A stretch of DNA of 64,000 bases, taken from the NCBI RefSeq assembly GCF_030010215.1, contig NZ_JASCRR010000015.1:1-64000 (forward strand), written 5' to 3'. Positions 17,169 to 25,574 of the stretch are shown piece by piece. This DNA comes from Tianweitania sp. UT-5YL-CI-8. Its GTDB lineage: Bacteria > Pseudomonadota > Alphaproteobacteria > Rhizobiales > Rhizobiaceae. Within the stretch, counting starts at the first letter, position 1; each line of letters opens with the position of its first letter. A program made the translations under genes and the position numbers. Below the pieces are notes generated by a model. It did no database searches. It saw only the letters and a list, made by a program, of their open reading frames with translations, and was not told where the DNA came from.

Positions 17169-17259
17169 AACGATGACAGCTGCGGCTAGACATAAACAGA
17201 TTCATGCCACCTGTTGAAGCATGACGAATACCGGCCAAGTCCGCCGGCGAGGCGCGAAA

Positions 17260-18786
17260 ATGGAATGTCTGTCTACAATCCTGGCAAGAAACGTCCGGCT
17301 GGTTCCGGAGCGACCGCTCATCATCACAGCACGGGAAACGATTACCTACTCCGAGTTCGATGCACGTACAGCCAAACTCGCCAACCTCCTCCAAGTCGCT
17401 GGTGTTGGCAAAGGCGATCGCGTGGCGCTATATCTCCCAAGCGATACGTTGATGGCCACAGGATTCTGGGCATGTCAGCGCCTGGGCGCTATACCCGCGC
17501 CAATCAGCGCTATGTTCCGACACGCCGAGTTGCGCAAGATCTTCGCGCAGACGGGCATCTCGGCGATAATAGCAGATTCAACTACATGGTCCTATTTTTC
17601 ACAAATTCGGCATGAATTCAAAGACCTGCGGTTCTGCCTGATCGATGGGAGTGACGAGTTCGCAGACCAGATGGCGACCGCTTCCGCCAGTTTTGCCGAT
17701 GTCGAATGCGATGTCCATGACATAGCCTGCCTGTTCTTTACCTCCGGCACCACTGGAACTCCTAAGGGCACTGCCCAGCCGCATTTCTCAATCACGTCGA
17801 CCTTGCGGGACATGGCCGTCTCGCATCGAAACCGTTTCGCCAGTGAAACCTATGTCTGCGCTGTGCCATTGTTCACAAATTTCGGGCTCAACGTTACCTT
17901 GAACCTCTGTCTGTATTGCGGAGGTACGATCGTATTGCACGACCGTTGGGACACACAGCGGGTGTTGGGCGACATCGCCAAATACAAGGCGACATATTTC
18001 GGTGGCACCCCTACCATGTATGTCTACATCGTCAACGAGTTCGACCCAATAAAACACGATTTGACGTCGCTCAGGGTCTGCACGACGGGCGGTTCACCTG
18101 TGCCACAACCGGTTATCCAGCGCTTCGAGCAAATGAGCGGCGCCCGTGTTACACAGGTTTACGGATCAACTGAGACCTGCGGCCAGAACGTCATGGAGCC
18201 GACCCTCGGCGTCCGTAAGCCCGGTTCGGCCGGTTTGCCTGTCGGCAGCTCACGTATCAGCATCGTCGACGATAATGGCCAGCGCCTTTCGGCAGGACAG
18301 ATTGGCGAGGTCATCATCGGCGGCGATTGTGTCGCGGCGGGCTATTGGATGGACGAGGCGGCGACAGCAGAGGCGTTCTCAGACGACGGCTGGCACTCCG
18401 GCGATCTCGGTTACCTTGATGATGATGGATATCTGTTCATCGTCGACAGAAAAAAAGACGTCATCATTGCCGGGGGTCACAACATTTACCCCTTGGAGAT
18501 CGAGACTTTGCTGTACAGGCATCCGGAGGTAGCGATGTGTGCCGTTGTTGGCGTCCCCGACGAAAGCAAGGGGGAGGTTCCGGTCGCCGCGATTGTGAGG
18601 ACGCCGAAAAGTTGCCTCGATGCGGCTTCTGTAGACTTGTATCTTAGGGAAAATCTCGCAGCTTACAAAGTGCCGCGCGCTGTCCACTTCATTGACGAGA
18701 TGCCTGTTGAGGCTGCCAAAATTCGAAAGCGTGACCTCATCGTCGCAATCAGTAAGGGAACTTTGGAAAAATACCGCCGCAGTTGA
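17260..18786 (+). CDS. Acyl-CoA synthetase, ANL superfamily (508 aa)
   Basis: This AMP-forming ligase has the phosphate loop FFTSGTTGTPKG, A5 motif VYGSTETCG, A8 hinge GWHSGDLGYLDDDGYLFIVDRKKD and a C-terminal Lys in EAAKIRKRDL. It would activate a carboxylate (steroid side chain or ring fragment) with ATP and CoA. It is more distant from mycobacterial FadD3 than the ligase at 44.8 kb, so a different acid is expected. Start: the ATG with GGCGAGG upstream is preferred over one 13 codons earlier that lacks a ribosome site. The gene stands alone on the plus strand and ends 10 bp from a convergent SDR gene. Confidence 0.83.
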   Translation: MECLSTILARNVRLVPERPLIITARETITYSEFDARTAKLANLLQVAGVGKGDRVALYLPSDTLMATGFWACQRLGAIPAPISAMFRHAELRKIFAQTGISAIIADSTTWSYFSQIRHEFKDLRFCLIDGSDEFADQMATASASFADVECDVHDIACLFFTSGTTGTPKGTAQPHFSITSTLRDMAVSHRNRFASETYVCAVPLFTNFGLNVTLNLCLYCGGTIVLHDRWDTQRVLGDIAKYKATYFGGTPTMYVYIVNEFDPIKHDLTSLRVCTTGGSPVPQPVIQRFEQMSGARVTQVYGSTETCGQNVMEPTLGVRKPGSAGLPVGSSRISIVDDNGQRLSAGQIGEVIIGGDCVAAGYWMDEAATAEAFSDDGWHSGDLGYLDDDGYLFIVDRKKDVIIAGGHNIYPLEIETLLYRHPEVAMCAVVGVPDESKGEVPVAAIVRTPKSCLDAASVDLYLRENLAAYKVPRAVHFIDEMPVEAAKIRKRDLIVAISKGTLEKYRRS

Positions 18787-18796
18787 GCGGAATGGA

Positions 18797-19552
18797 TCAC
18801 GCGTCCGGATCGCTTTCGCCTTCCTCATCGAACTTGTAGTGATAGTCCGGAGACCAGTCGGTTAGAGGCTGGCGATAAAGGTTCAGATAGGACTGTGCGA
18901 CAAGGTCGTGATCGTAAGGCGTTCCTGCCCGCATCGTTCCGTGAATCGCAACGGTTACGACATGTACGCCGAAAGGCCTAAGTTCTTTTTCTAGCGAATG
19001 TCCGAGGCTGCGCAGAGCGGCTTTTCCCATTGAGGTCACGCCCCATTCTATCCAAGGACCGAAGGCGAGCACGCCGCCAGTAAATAGTATTGTCCCGCTC
19101 TTACGGCGTACCATCGCCGACGCGACAGCCTTTGCGGCATGATGAGCGCCGGCTACATTGGTGCGGAAGGCATCAACCACGTAATCCACGCTGGCGGCTT
19201 CGCCCTTGGCAGCCCAGCCTTCGGCTGCACCATAACGCGCTTCCGCAATCGCCGAGGGTGTAACGAAACGCGCGGGCTCGATCATTGCAGCATTGTATAT
19301 CAAGACGTCGACTTCGCCGTAGGCCTCGCGAATCCGCCGATGAGCAGCATCCATGGCGACCGTGTCGCCCGCATCAGCGGCAATGCCCATAACCTCCAGG
19401 CCTTGAGCACGAAGGTCACGTTCGTATTGCGCTATTGCTTTGGCTCGCCGCCCGGTGAAGGCCACCGCAAACCCGTTGCCGGCAAAGGTCCGGACGAGCG
19501 CCTGCCCTAGGCCTGGCCCCATGCCGATTACAACAGCAAGCGGGCGGCTCAA
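18797..19552 (-). CDS. Atypical SDR without the catalytic Tyr (251 aa)
   Basis: The Rossmann motif IGMGPGLG (residues 9-16) replaces TGxxxGIG, and TGGVLAFGPWIEWGVTSMGKAALRSL has Lys but no Tyr four residues before it. A known SDR subgroup has Tyr at seven residues before this Lys (Y-x-S-x-x-x-GK), but here that place is Trp or Gly. The protein may therefore not be a normal dehydrogenase. The TTG start shares bases with the stop of the LivH-LivM gene (TTGA), with a GAGGCCGGA sequence ahead. A longer ATG version would overlap the permease by 130 bp. It is the last gene of the ABC importer operon. Confidence 0.72.
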   Translation of the reverse strand: MSRPLAVVIGMGPGLGQALVRTFAGNGFAVAFTGRRAKAIAQYERDLRAQGLEVMGIAADAGDTVAMDAAHRRIREAYGEVDVLIYNAAMIEPARFVTPSAIAEARYGAAEGWAAKGEAASVDYVVDAFRTNVAGAHHAAKAVASAMVRRKSGTILFTGGVLAFGPWIEWGVTSMGKAALRSLGHSLEKELRPFGVHVVTVAIHGTMRAGTPYDHDLVAQSYLNLYRQPLTDWSPDYHYKFDEEGESDPDA

Positions 19553-21492
19553 AGTTCCGGCCTCGAAGAGATCGGCTCGGTCGCCGGCCCAAATTCTTTT
19601 CCAGCACGTCGGGCAACACGGTTGGACAAGAATTCCTCCAGCGTTCCAACGATACCTTTGCGCATGAAGAGCACACACAGGACAAAGATGGCGCCCTGAA
19701 TGATGACCACCCAGGCGCCGAACGTCGCGAGCTTCGTTTGCAGCGTGACGACAACGACGGCGCCCACGATTGGACCAAGCAACGTTCCGACACCGCCGAT
19801 CAGGGTCATCAGAAGCGCGTCGGCCGAAGCCATGAAATACACGTCTGCCAGCGATGCAATCTGGAAAATGATTGCCTTCAGTCCTCCGGCTAGCCCAGCC
19901 AGCATTGCCGAGAGCGTAAAGGCGATGAGCTTGAAATGGTTGGTGGAATAGCCGAGCGATATCGAGCGGGCTTCGTTATCGCGGATGGATTTGAGCGTCT
20001 GCCCGAATGGAGAGTGAATAATGCGGTAGATAAACGCAAATGCCGCCAGAAACACCGTCAGAGTGACGAAATACATGTTGAACGAATTTTTCAGGTCTAT
20101 GATGCCGAACAGTCGGCCGCGTGGCACCGACTGAATGCCGTCCTCGCCATGCGTCCATCCCGACTGTAGTGCATAGAAATATACAATCTGGGCCAGAGCC
20201 AGCGTGATCATCGCGAAATAAAGCCCCTGTCGCCGAATTGCCAGCCAACCGAACAGGGCACCGAGCAAGGTTGATACGCTGACGCCAAGGAGGAGGCATA
20301 GTTCCGGCGGCAACCCCCAGATGGCGGCCGAATGAGCGGTCACATAGGACGATGCACCGTAGAACGCGGCGTGACCGAAGGCCAACAGGCCAACATAGCC
20401 AAACACCAGATTATAGGCCATGGCAAACAGAGCCAGACACAGGATTTTCATGGCAAAGATCGGGAAAATCACGAACGGCAGAACAAGTCCCACACATAAC
20501 AAAATGCAGAACCAGAACGGACCGTTCTCCAGGATGCTTCCTGCGCGTCCCGAGGACACGTCAGCCACCGAATGCGCTGTGGTTTCGCGGCCGAACAGCC
20601 CAGCCGGCCTGAGCACCAGTACAACGGCCATTATGACGAAGATGACGGTCGTGGATGCCTGCGGGTAAAAGACTTTCGTCAGACCCTCTACCAGCCCCAT
20701 CAGTAGACCGGTAAAGATCGCCCCGGCGATCGAACCCATGCCGCCAATAACGACGACCGCGAAGATGGTGATGATAATGCCTTGACCCATCTGGGGCCCG
20801 ACCTGGTAGATCGGTGCCGCCATCACGCCAGCAAGGCCCGCAAGACCGACGCCGAAAGCGTAAGTCAGCATGAGCATGCGGGGCACATTGACGCCGAAGG
20901 CGCGGACCAGATCGGGATTTTCAGTGGCGGCGCGCAGATAAGAGCCAAGCTTGGTTCGCTCTATCAAATACCATGTCCCGAAACATAGCACGAGCGCCGC
21001 CGCGATTACCCAAGCTCGATAATAGGGCAGGAACATGAAACCGAGATTGATGCTGCCCTTCAGCTGAGCCGGGACTTCGTATTGTTGACCGGCCGCGCCA
21101 TATCCCACATTGAAAAGTCCCTCGATGACCATCGCGAGGCCGACAGTGAGCAACAACCCGTAGGCGTGATCGAGTTCATACACCCGGCGGATGAACACCC
21201 GTTCCATCCCCGCGCCAATACATGCGACGCCGATGGGAACGATTATCAATGCCCACCAATACCCGATCGAAGGCAGGCCAAGGTCGGGGAAAAGCTCCGG
21301 CAGATTGACAAGATACCACGCGCCGAAGGCGCCGAGCATATATTGCGCACCATGGACGAAGTTTCCGATGCGCAGCATACCGAAGATGACTGCGACGCCC
21401 AAACTCATCATGGCATAGAAGGAGCCGTTGATGAGGCCGACGAGTAGCTGCCCGAATAACAGAGCCGGCGGTATGCCGATAAGTTCGGTCAT
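19549..21492 (-). CDS. livHM: Fused LivH-LivM permease of a branched-chain-type ABC importer (647 aa)
   Basis: Residues about 1-300 form a LivH-type permease (LINGSFYAMMSLGVAVIFGM, then repeated hydrophobic helices ending LRPAGLFGRE). About 320-647 form a LivM-type permease (MAYNLVFGYVGLLAFGHAAFYG, then GGVGTLLGPIVGAVVV). No stop or frameshift separates them, so one polypeptide supplies both membrane halves. Such importers (HAAT family) often carry aromatic or alicyclic acids as well as amino acids. The start lies 4 bp behind livF; the open frame extends upstream, but that part is antisense to livF. It belongs to the livK-livG-livF-livHM-SDR operon. Confidence 0.87.
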   Translation of the reverse strand: MTELIGIPPALLFGQLLVGLINGSFYAMMSLGVAVIFGMLRIGNFVHGAQYMLGAFGAWYLVNLPELFPDLGLPSIGYWWALIIVPIGVACIGAGMERVFIRRVYELDHAYGLLLTVGLAMVIEGLFNVGYGAAGQQYEVPAQLKGSINLGFMFLPYYRAWVIAAALVLCFGTWYLIERTKLGSYLRAATENPDLVRAFGVNVPRMLMLTYAFGVGLAGLAGVMAAPIYQVGPQMGQGIIITIFAVVVIGGMGSIAGAIFTGLLMGLVEGLTKVFYPQASTTVIFVIMAVVLVLRPAGLFGRETTAHSVADVSSGRAGSILENGPFWFCILLCVGLVLPFVIFPIFAMKILCLALFAMAYNLVFGYVGLLAFGHAAFYGASSYVTAHSAAIWGLPPELCLLLGVSVSTLLGALFGWLAIRRQGLYFAMITLALAQIVYFYALQSGWTHGEDGIQSVPRGRLFGIIDLKNSFNMYFVTLTVFLAAFAFIYRIIHSPFGQTLKSIRDNEARSISLGYSTNHFKLIAFTLSAMLAGLAGGLKAIIFQIASLADVYFMASADALLMTLIGGVGTLLGPIVGAVVVVTLQTKLATFGAWVVIIQGAIFVLCVLFMRKGIVGTLEEFLSNRVARRAGKEFGPATEPISSRPEL

Positions 21493-21496
21493 CGCC

Positions 21497-22213
21497 CTAC
21501 ACTCCCAAATATGTCTGGATTTTTTGCTCGTTGCCGGCAAGATCGGCATGGTCGAGTGTTTCCACGACTTTGCCGTGGTCGACGACACAGAAGCGGTCGG
21601 CGAGCCTGGAGGCAAAGCGGAAATTCTGTTCGACGAGCACGATTGTGTAGCCGCGCTGTTTAAGGGTCGAGATGACGGATCCGATCTGCTTGACGATGAC
21701 CGGAGCAAGTCCTTCCGTCGGCTCATCCAGCAAAAGTAACTTCGCCCCGGTGCGGAGTATGCGGCCAATAGCAAGCATCTGCTGCTCGCCGCCGGACAGC
21801 TTTGTGCCCTGGCTACTCCAGCGCGCCTGGAGATTGGGAAAAAGCGCCAGGACTTCGGCCGTGCTCATTCCGCCGGAGGCGACAACGGGAGGAAGCTCAA
21901 GGTTTTCTCCAACGGTCAGGCTCGCGAAGATACCGCGCTCTTCGGGGCAGTAGGCAAGTCCTCGGCGTGCGATATACTCAGGTGGACGCTGCGACAAATC
22001 ACGGCCATCGAAATGGATACGACCGCTACGTTTTCGCAAAAGGCCCATGATGGCCCGAAGCGTTGAGGTCTTGCCGGCGCCGTTGCGGCCGATCAGCGTC
22101 ACGACCTCGCCGGGCAGCACATCGAAGTTGATGCCGTGCAACGCCTTGCTCTCTCCATACCAAGCATGAAGATTTTCGACCTTGAGAAGTGCCGACTTCG
22201 AACGATCAGTCAT
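21497..22213 (-). CDS. livF: LivF-type ABC ATPase (238 aa)
   Basis: This is the ATP-binding subunit of the first Liv-type importer. It has Walker A GRNGAGKT, signature LSGGEQQ and Walker B LLLLDEPTEGLAP, followed by the switch His region (VEQNFRFA, in which the His of LivF is replaced by Asn or Phe as usual in this subfamily). The ATG used overlaps the livG stop (ATGACTGA); a GTG three codons earlier is an alternative. It would pair with LivG on the cytoplasmic face of the fused permease. Confidence 0.87.
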   Translation of the reverse strand: MTDRSKSALLKVENLHAWYGESKALHGINFDVLPGEVVTLIGRNGAGKTSTLRAIMGLLRKRSGRIHFDGRDLSQRPPEYIARRGLAYCPEERGIFASLTVGENLELPPVVASGGMSTAEVLALFPNLQARWSSQGTKLSGGEQQMLAIGRILRTGAKLLLLDEPTEGLAPVIVKQIGSVISTLKQRGYTIVLVEQNFRFASRLADRFCVVDHGKVVETLDHADLAGNEQKIQTYLGV

Positions 22214-22970
22214 CGGCGCCACCGATATAGGCTTCGATCACACGCGGGTCACGCGAAACAGTCTGATAATCGCCTTCTGCAAGAACGCGGCCCTGGGCGA
22301 GCACTGTGATTTTATCAGACAAAGAAGAGACAACAGAGAGATTGTGCTCGACCATAAGGACGGTCCGGTTTGCTGCAACACGACGGATCAGCCCGGCTAT
22401 TCGATCGACATCTTCGTGACCGAGCCCTGACGTGGGTTCGTCGAGCAACAGCATTTCAGGCTCCAGTGCCAGCGTTGTTGCAATCTCAAGCGCACGCTTG
22501 CGCCCGTAGGAAAGCAGGGCAGCCGGCTGATTGCCGTAGTTAAGAAGGCCGACATCGTCCAAAAGCTGATCGACGCGGCCATCTAGACACTTCAGCGTCT
22601 GTTCGCTTACCCAGAATTTATAGGCATTGCCCAAAGGACGCTGGAGCGCAATACGCACGTTTTCACGAACGCTCATGCGAGGATACACCGCAGAGATCTG
22701 AAATGAACGGACGATACCCTTACGCGCGACTTGTTCAGGTTTTAGCGCCGTGATGTCCGTCCCGTTGAACAGGATTGTGCCACCGGTGGGCTGCAGGAAC
22801 TTCGTGATCAGGTTGAAGGTTGTCGTCTTGCCCGCGCCGTTCGGCCCGATCAGTGCGTGAATGGAATACCGCCGCACCTTGAGGTCCACATCCTTGACCG
22901 CCGCGAAGCCAAAGAAATTCTTCGTGAGCCCTGCTGCTTCGATGATGTAATCGTCGGAAGAGACTGGCAA
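22206..22970 (-). CDS. livG: LivG-type ABC ATPase (254 aa)
   Basis: This is an ABC ATPase with Walker A GPNGAGKT, signature LSYGRKR, Walker B MLLLDEPTSGLG and switch VEHNLSVV, as in LivG. The C-terminal BCA_ABC tail (VSRDPRVIEAYIGG) is the short segment typical of LivG proteins. It follows livK by about 100 bp containing a strong stem-loop, and overlaps livF by 8 bp. It acts with LivF to energise uptake through LivHM. Confidence 0.88.
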   Translation of the reverse strand: MPVSSDDYIIEAAGLTKNFFGFAAVKDVDLKVRRYSIHALIGPNGAGKTTTFNLITKFLQPTGGTILFNGTDITALKPEQVARKGIVRSFQISAVYPRMSVRENVRIALQRPLGNAYKFWVSEQTLKCLDGRVDQLLDDVGLLNYGNQPAALLSYGRKRALEIATTLALEPEMLLLDEPTSGLGHEDVDRIAGLIRRVAANRTVLMVEHNLSVVSSLSDKITVLAQGRVLAEGDYQTVSRDPRVIEAYIGGADD

Positions 22971-23038
22971 TTACTGTTCCTCATGTCCCGGACAAGCGTC
23001 ATGACTGACATGGAAATATGTTGTCATGCGCCTCTTGT

Positions 23039-23060
23039 GGAAGCCGCCATAGCGGCCTCC
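23039..23060 (-). terminator. Stem-loop between livK and livG
   Basis: A 9-bp stem (GGAAGCCGC / GCGGCCTCC, one G-U pair in the minus-strand RNA) with a four-base loop starts nine bases after the livK stop. No run of T follows, so it is more likely a partial attenuator or RNA-stabilising hairpin than a full terminator. It would let livK be expressed above the membrane genes. Confidence 0.55.
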
Positions 23061-23069
23061 TTTTGACGG

Positions 23070-24263
23070 TTACTTTTTGACGAGCGGGCACTTCGTTTGA
23101 TCCAGAGGACGGAACGCCTTTTCGCCTGGCACGCTGGAAATGACCTTGAAGACGTCCTGCTTGTCGGCACCGCCGGGCTGGTTCACTTCCAGCAGGTACA
23201 TGTCGTGCACAAGGCGACCGTTCGGCCAAAGCGTGGCATTATGTGCGAACATGTCGTTGATTTTCATCTCGCGAAGTTTCACCAGAACAGCGTCAGGTTC
23301 GTCAGTGCCTGCCGCATCCACGGCCTTCAGATAGTTCGTGACGGCAGAATAGCTGCCCGCCGCCACCCAGCCCGGTGCGTTCCCCGTCTTTGCCATCATC
23401 GCCTCCTTGAATTTCTTGGAGGCATCGTCGGTATTCCAATACCAGGGCGACGAGAATTGTATGCCCTTCAGGGTATCGAGACCGATGGAACGTGCGTCCG
23501 ACTGATGGAGACCAGTAAGCGCTACACGTTGGCCGGCGTCGATCAGACCGAACTCCTGGATCTGCTTGAGAGCATTGACGAGCTCTGGCCCGTTCAGGGT
23601 CAACGCTATGACCTTTGCGCCTGACGACTGAGCCTGAAGAATGAAAGACGACCAGTCGGTGGTTCCAAGCGGCGCGCGCACCGAACCCAAGATTTTGCCG
23701 CCGGCATCTTCGATGGTGGATTTAACGGTGGCCTCAAGCACTTTTCCGGCTTCGTAATCGGGTGAGATCACATACCAAGTGTCGCCGCCCTGCGCCAACT
23801 GCGCGGTCACTGATGCACGAGCGACCGAATAGGCGTCATAAGCCCAGGCGATGCCATAGCCGTTGCAACTGTCCTCAGTCGTGCGATCCGTGATGGGAGA
23901 GATGAAGAGACCAATCTTCTTATTTTCACCCAGAAGCGTGTTGACGCTAAGCGCAATGGCTGAATTTGCGATGTCGACCATAACGTCCACACCATCCTGC
24001 TCCAGCCATTGTCGAGCAATGGAAAGGCCCACCTCCGGCTTGTTTTGATGGTCGGCGGAAACGACCTCAATGGGCTTACGCAGCACCTGTCCGCCGTAGT
24101 CAGAAACCGCGAGTTTCACAGCTTCCACAACCTCGGTTCCGCCCAGCGCGGAGAACGATGTCGACTGGTCGTTCAAAACGCCAATCTTCACCACCCCATC
24201 CTGAGCAAAAGCAAGGGTCGATGATAGCGACAGCATCAAAGCAGCCGCGAGTGCAACCTTCAT
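23070..24263 (-). CDS. livK: Periplasmic substrate-binding protein, LivK type (397 aa)
   Basis: The N-terminus MKVALAAALMLSLSSTLAFA is a clear signal peptide with cleavage before QDG. The mature protein opens VVKIGVLNDQSTSFSALGG, the periplasmic-binding-protein-like fold of branched-chain and aromatic-acid receptors. The start follows GGAGGAGG. It is the first gene of the importer operon, transcribed away from the quinone-reductase/fadB/ipdAB operon. That promoter region holds two palindrome copies, so uptake and ring cleavage are likely co-regulated. The ligand is probably a steroid-derived acid, by context. Confidence 0.87.
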   Translation of the reverse strand: MKVALAAALMLSLSSTLAFAQDGVVKIGVLNDQSTSFSALGGTEVVEAVKLAVSDYGGQVLRKPIEVVSADHQNKPEVGLSIARQWLEQDGVDVMVDIANSAIALSVNTLLGENKKIGLFISPITDRTTEDSCNGYGIAWAYDAYSVARASVTAQLAQGGDTWYVISPDYEAGKVLEATVKSTIEDAGGKILGSVRAPLGTTDWSSFILQAQSSGAKVIALTLNGPELVNALKQIQEFGLIDAGQRVALTGLHQSDARSIGLDTLKGIQFSSPWYWNTDDASKKFKEAMMAKTGNAPGWVAAGSYSAVTNYLKAVDAAGTDEPDAVLVKLREMKINDMFAHNATLWPNGRLVHDMYLLEVNQPGGADKQDVFKVISSVPGEKAFRPLDQTKCPLVKK

Positions 24264-24390
24264 GGCAACCTCCTCCCGATAGCGACCAGTACGGTGCAGG
24301 ATTGCGCCGTACGGACGGTCCGCGCTGCAAGTTGCAGTTTTGCTGGCGCGGACGGTGCCGATTTGACCCTGCCCAAGCGGCGTAGAGCCG

Positions 24391-24410
24391 GCATCCTCCA
24401 AAGAGACTAG
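24391..24410 (+). promoter_or_regulatory. Operator-like palindrome, site 5a
   Basis: GCATCCTCCAAAGAGACTAG differs from the consensus at the fifth or sixth base and in the spacer. It lies 128 bp ahead of livK and 148 bp ahead of the rightward operon. Confidence 0.6.
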
Positions 24411-24463
24411 TGATCTCAAGAGACGTGGGGAAGCAACAACGCTACTCGGTTTACCGTCGTCAT

Positions 24464-24483
24464 TTAGTCCCATCGGACGATGT
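24464..24483 (-). promoter_or_regulatory. Operator-like palindrome, site 5b
   Basis: On the minus strand ACATCGTCCGATGGGACTAA has a near-perfect core, TCGTCC-GATG-GGACTA. It is 75 bp ahead of the quinone-reductase gene, on the opposite strand to site 5a. One site per divergent operon is a natural reading. Confidence 0.7.
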
Positions 24484-24557
24484 TGAACCGCAGGTGCTCC
24501 GGCATCAGTCACAACAACAAACCGTGTCATACGGCTGAAAAGCGAGACGATGGATCG

Positions 24558-25574
24558 ATGAAGGCAGTAGTGTGCAGAGAATTCGAGCCGCGCGCAAATT
24601 TGCGCCTGGAGGAGGTCACTCCGCCCACCGTCGGCCCCGATCAGGTGCTGATCCGCGTCGAGGCCTGCGGCCTGAATTTCTTTGATGGCCTAATGGTCGA
24701 GGGCAAATATCAGACGAAGCCAGACCTACCTTTTACGCCCGGCAGCGAAGTTGCAGGCGTCGTCAGTCAGGTTGGCAGCAACGTCTCGACGATCCGCCCA
24801 GGAATGCGCGTCCTCGCCTTTAATGGCACCGGCGGTTATGCAGAAGAAGCCGTCTCCCTAGCCGACCGCGTTTGTCCGATTCCTGATTCTATGAGCTTTG
24901 TCGAGGCGGCGGGTTTCTTGATCACCTACGCAACCTCCCATCACGCCTTGAAGGATAGAGCCTCCTTGCGTGCTGGCGAGACGCTTCTCGTGCTGGGCGC
25001 AGCGGGGGGGGTCGGACTGACCGCGATTGAGATCGGCAAGCAGTTGGGCGCCAATGTCATCGCGGCCGCCTCAACCGACGAGAAGCTGGACCTGTGCCGC
25101 GCCCATGGTGCCGACGAGACGATCAACTACGCCCGCATGGACCTACGGCAACGGCTGAAGGATTTGACCGGCGGACGCGGCGTCGATGTGACCTACGATC
25201 CGGTCGGTGCCAGCATGACCGAGGCTGCGGTTCGCTCGCTGGCGCCAAACGGGCGCCTGCTGGTGATCGGTTTTGCTGCGGGAGAGATCCCAAAAATTCC
25301 GTTGAACCTGCTCTTGCTCAAGCAAAGTTCATTGATCGGCGTGTTCTGGGGCGCATTCGCACGCGCTGCTCCGAAGCACCATGCAGCAAATATGGCCGAA
25401 TTGTTCACCTGGTTCGAACAAGGCCGGCTCAATCCGCATATTTCCGGCGAATTTCCGCTGGAGCGATTTTCAGAAGCTTTAGACGTCGTCATGGAGCGCG
25501 CCGCAAAAGGTAAGGTCGTTCTCACCATGGGCGCCAGCGCATCAAATGCATCGAAGACAGGACTAATGACATGA
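24558..25574 (+). CDS. NADPH:quinone oxidoreductase-like MDR protein (338 aa)
   Basis: This is a zinc-free medium-chain dehydrogenase: GroES-like N-terminal half (MKAVVCREFEPRANLRLEEV, PFTPGSEVAGVV) and Rossmann half with VLGAAGGVGLTAIEIGKQLGA. Zinc ligand residues of alcohol dehydrogenases are missing. Relatives reduce enoyl-CoA or alpha,beta-unsaturated ketones with NADPH, so a ring-enone reductase is plausible. The ATG chosen starts the conserved fold; earlier codons have no homology. Its stop overlaps the fadB start (ATGA), making it the first gene of the eight-gene ipdAB operon. Confidence 0.8.
   Translation: MKAVVCREFEPRANLRLEEVTPPTVGPDQVLIRVEACGLNFFDGLMVEGKYQTKPDLPFTPGSEVAGVVSQVGSNVSTIRPGMRVLAFNGTGGYAEEAVSLADRVCPIPDSMSFVEAAGFLITYATSHHALKDRASLRAGETLLVLGAAGGVGLTAIEIGKQLGANVIAAASTDEKLDLCRAHGADETINYARMDLRQRLKDLTGGRGVDVTYDPVGASMTEAAVRSLAPNGRLLVIGFAAGEIPKIPLNLLLLKQSSLIGVFWGAFARAAPKHHAANMAELFTWFEQGRLNPHISGEFPLERFSEALDVVMERAAKGKVVLTMGASASNASKTGLMT

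Noticed and set aside
19549-21492. LivH-LivM as an artefact of a lost stop codon
   Set aside because: The two parts are joined by a linker of about 20 residues in a single clean frame, and LivM lacks its own ribosome site and start. A fusion is more likely, though re-sequencing would settle it.
21493-21774. N-terminal extension of the LivH-LivM frame
   Set aside because: It is antisense to livF and not hydrophobic; the LivH signature begins at the ATG four bases after livF.
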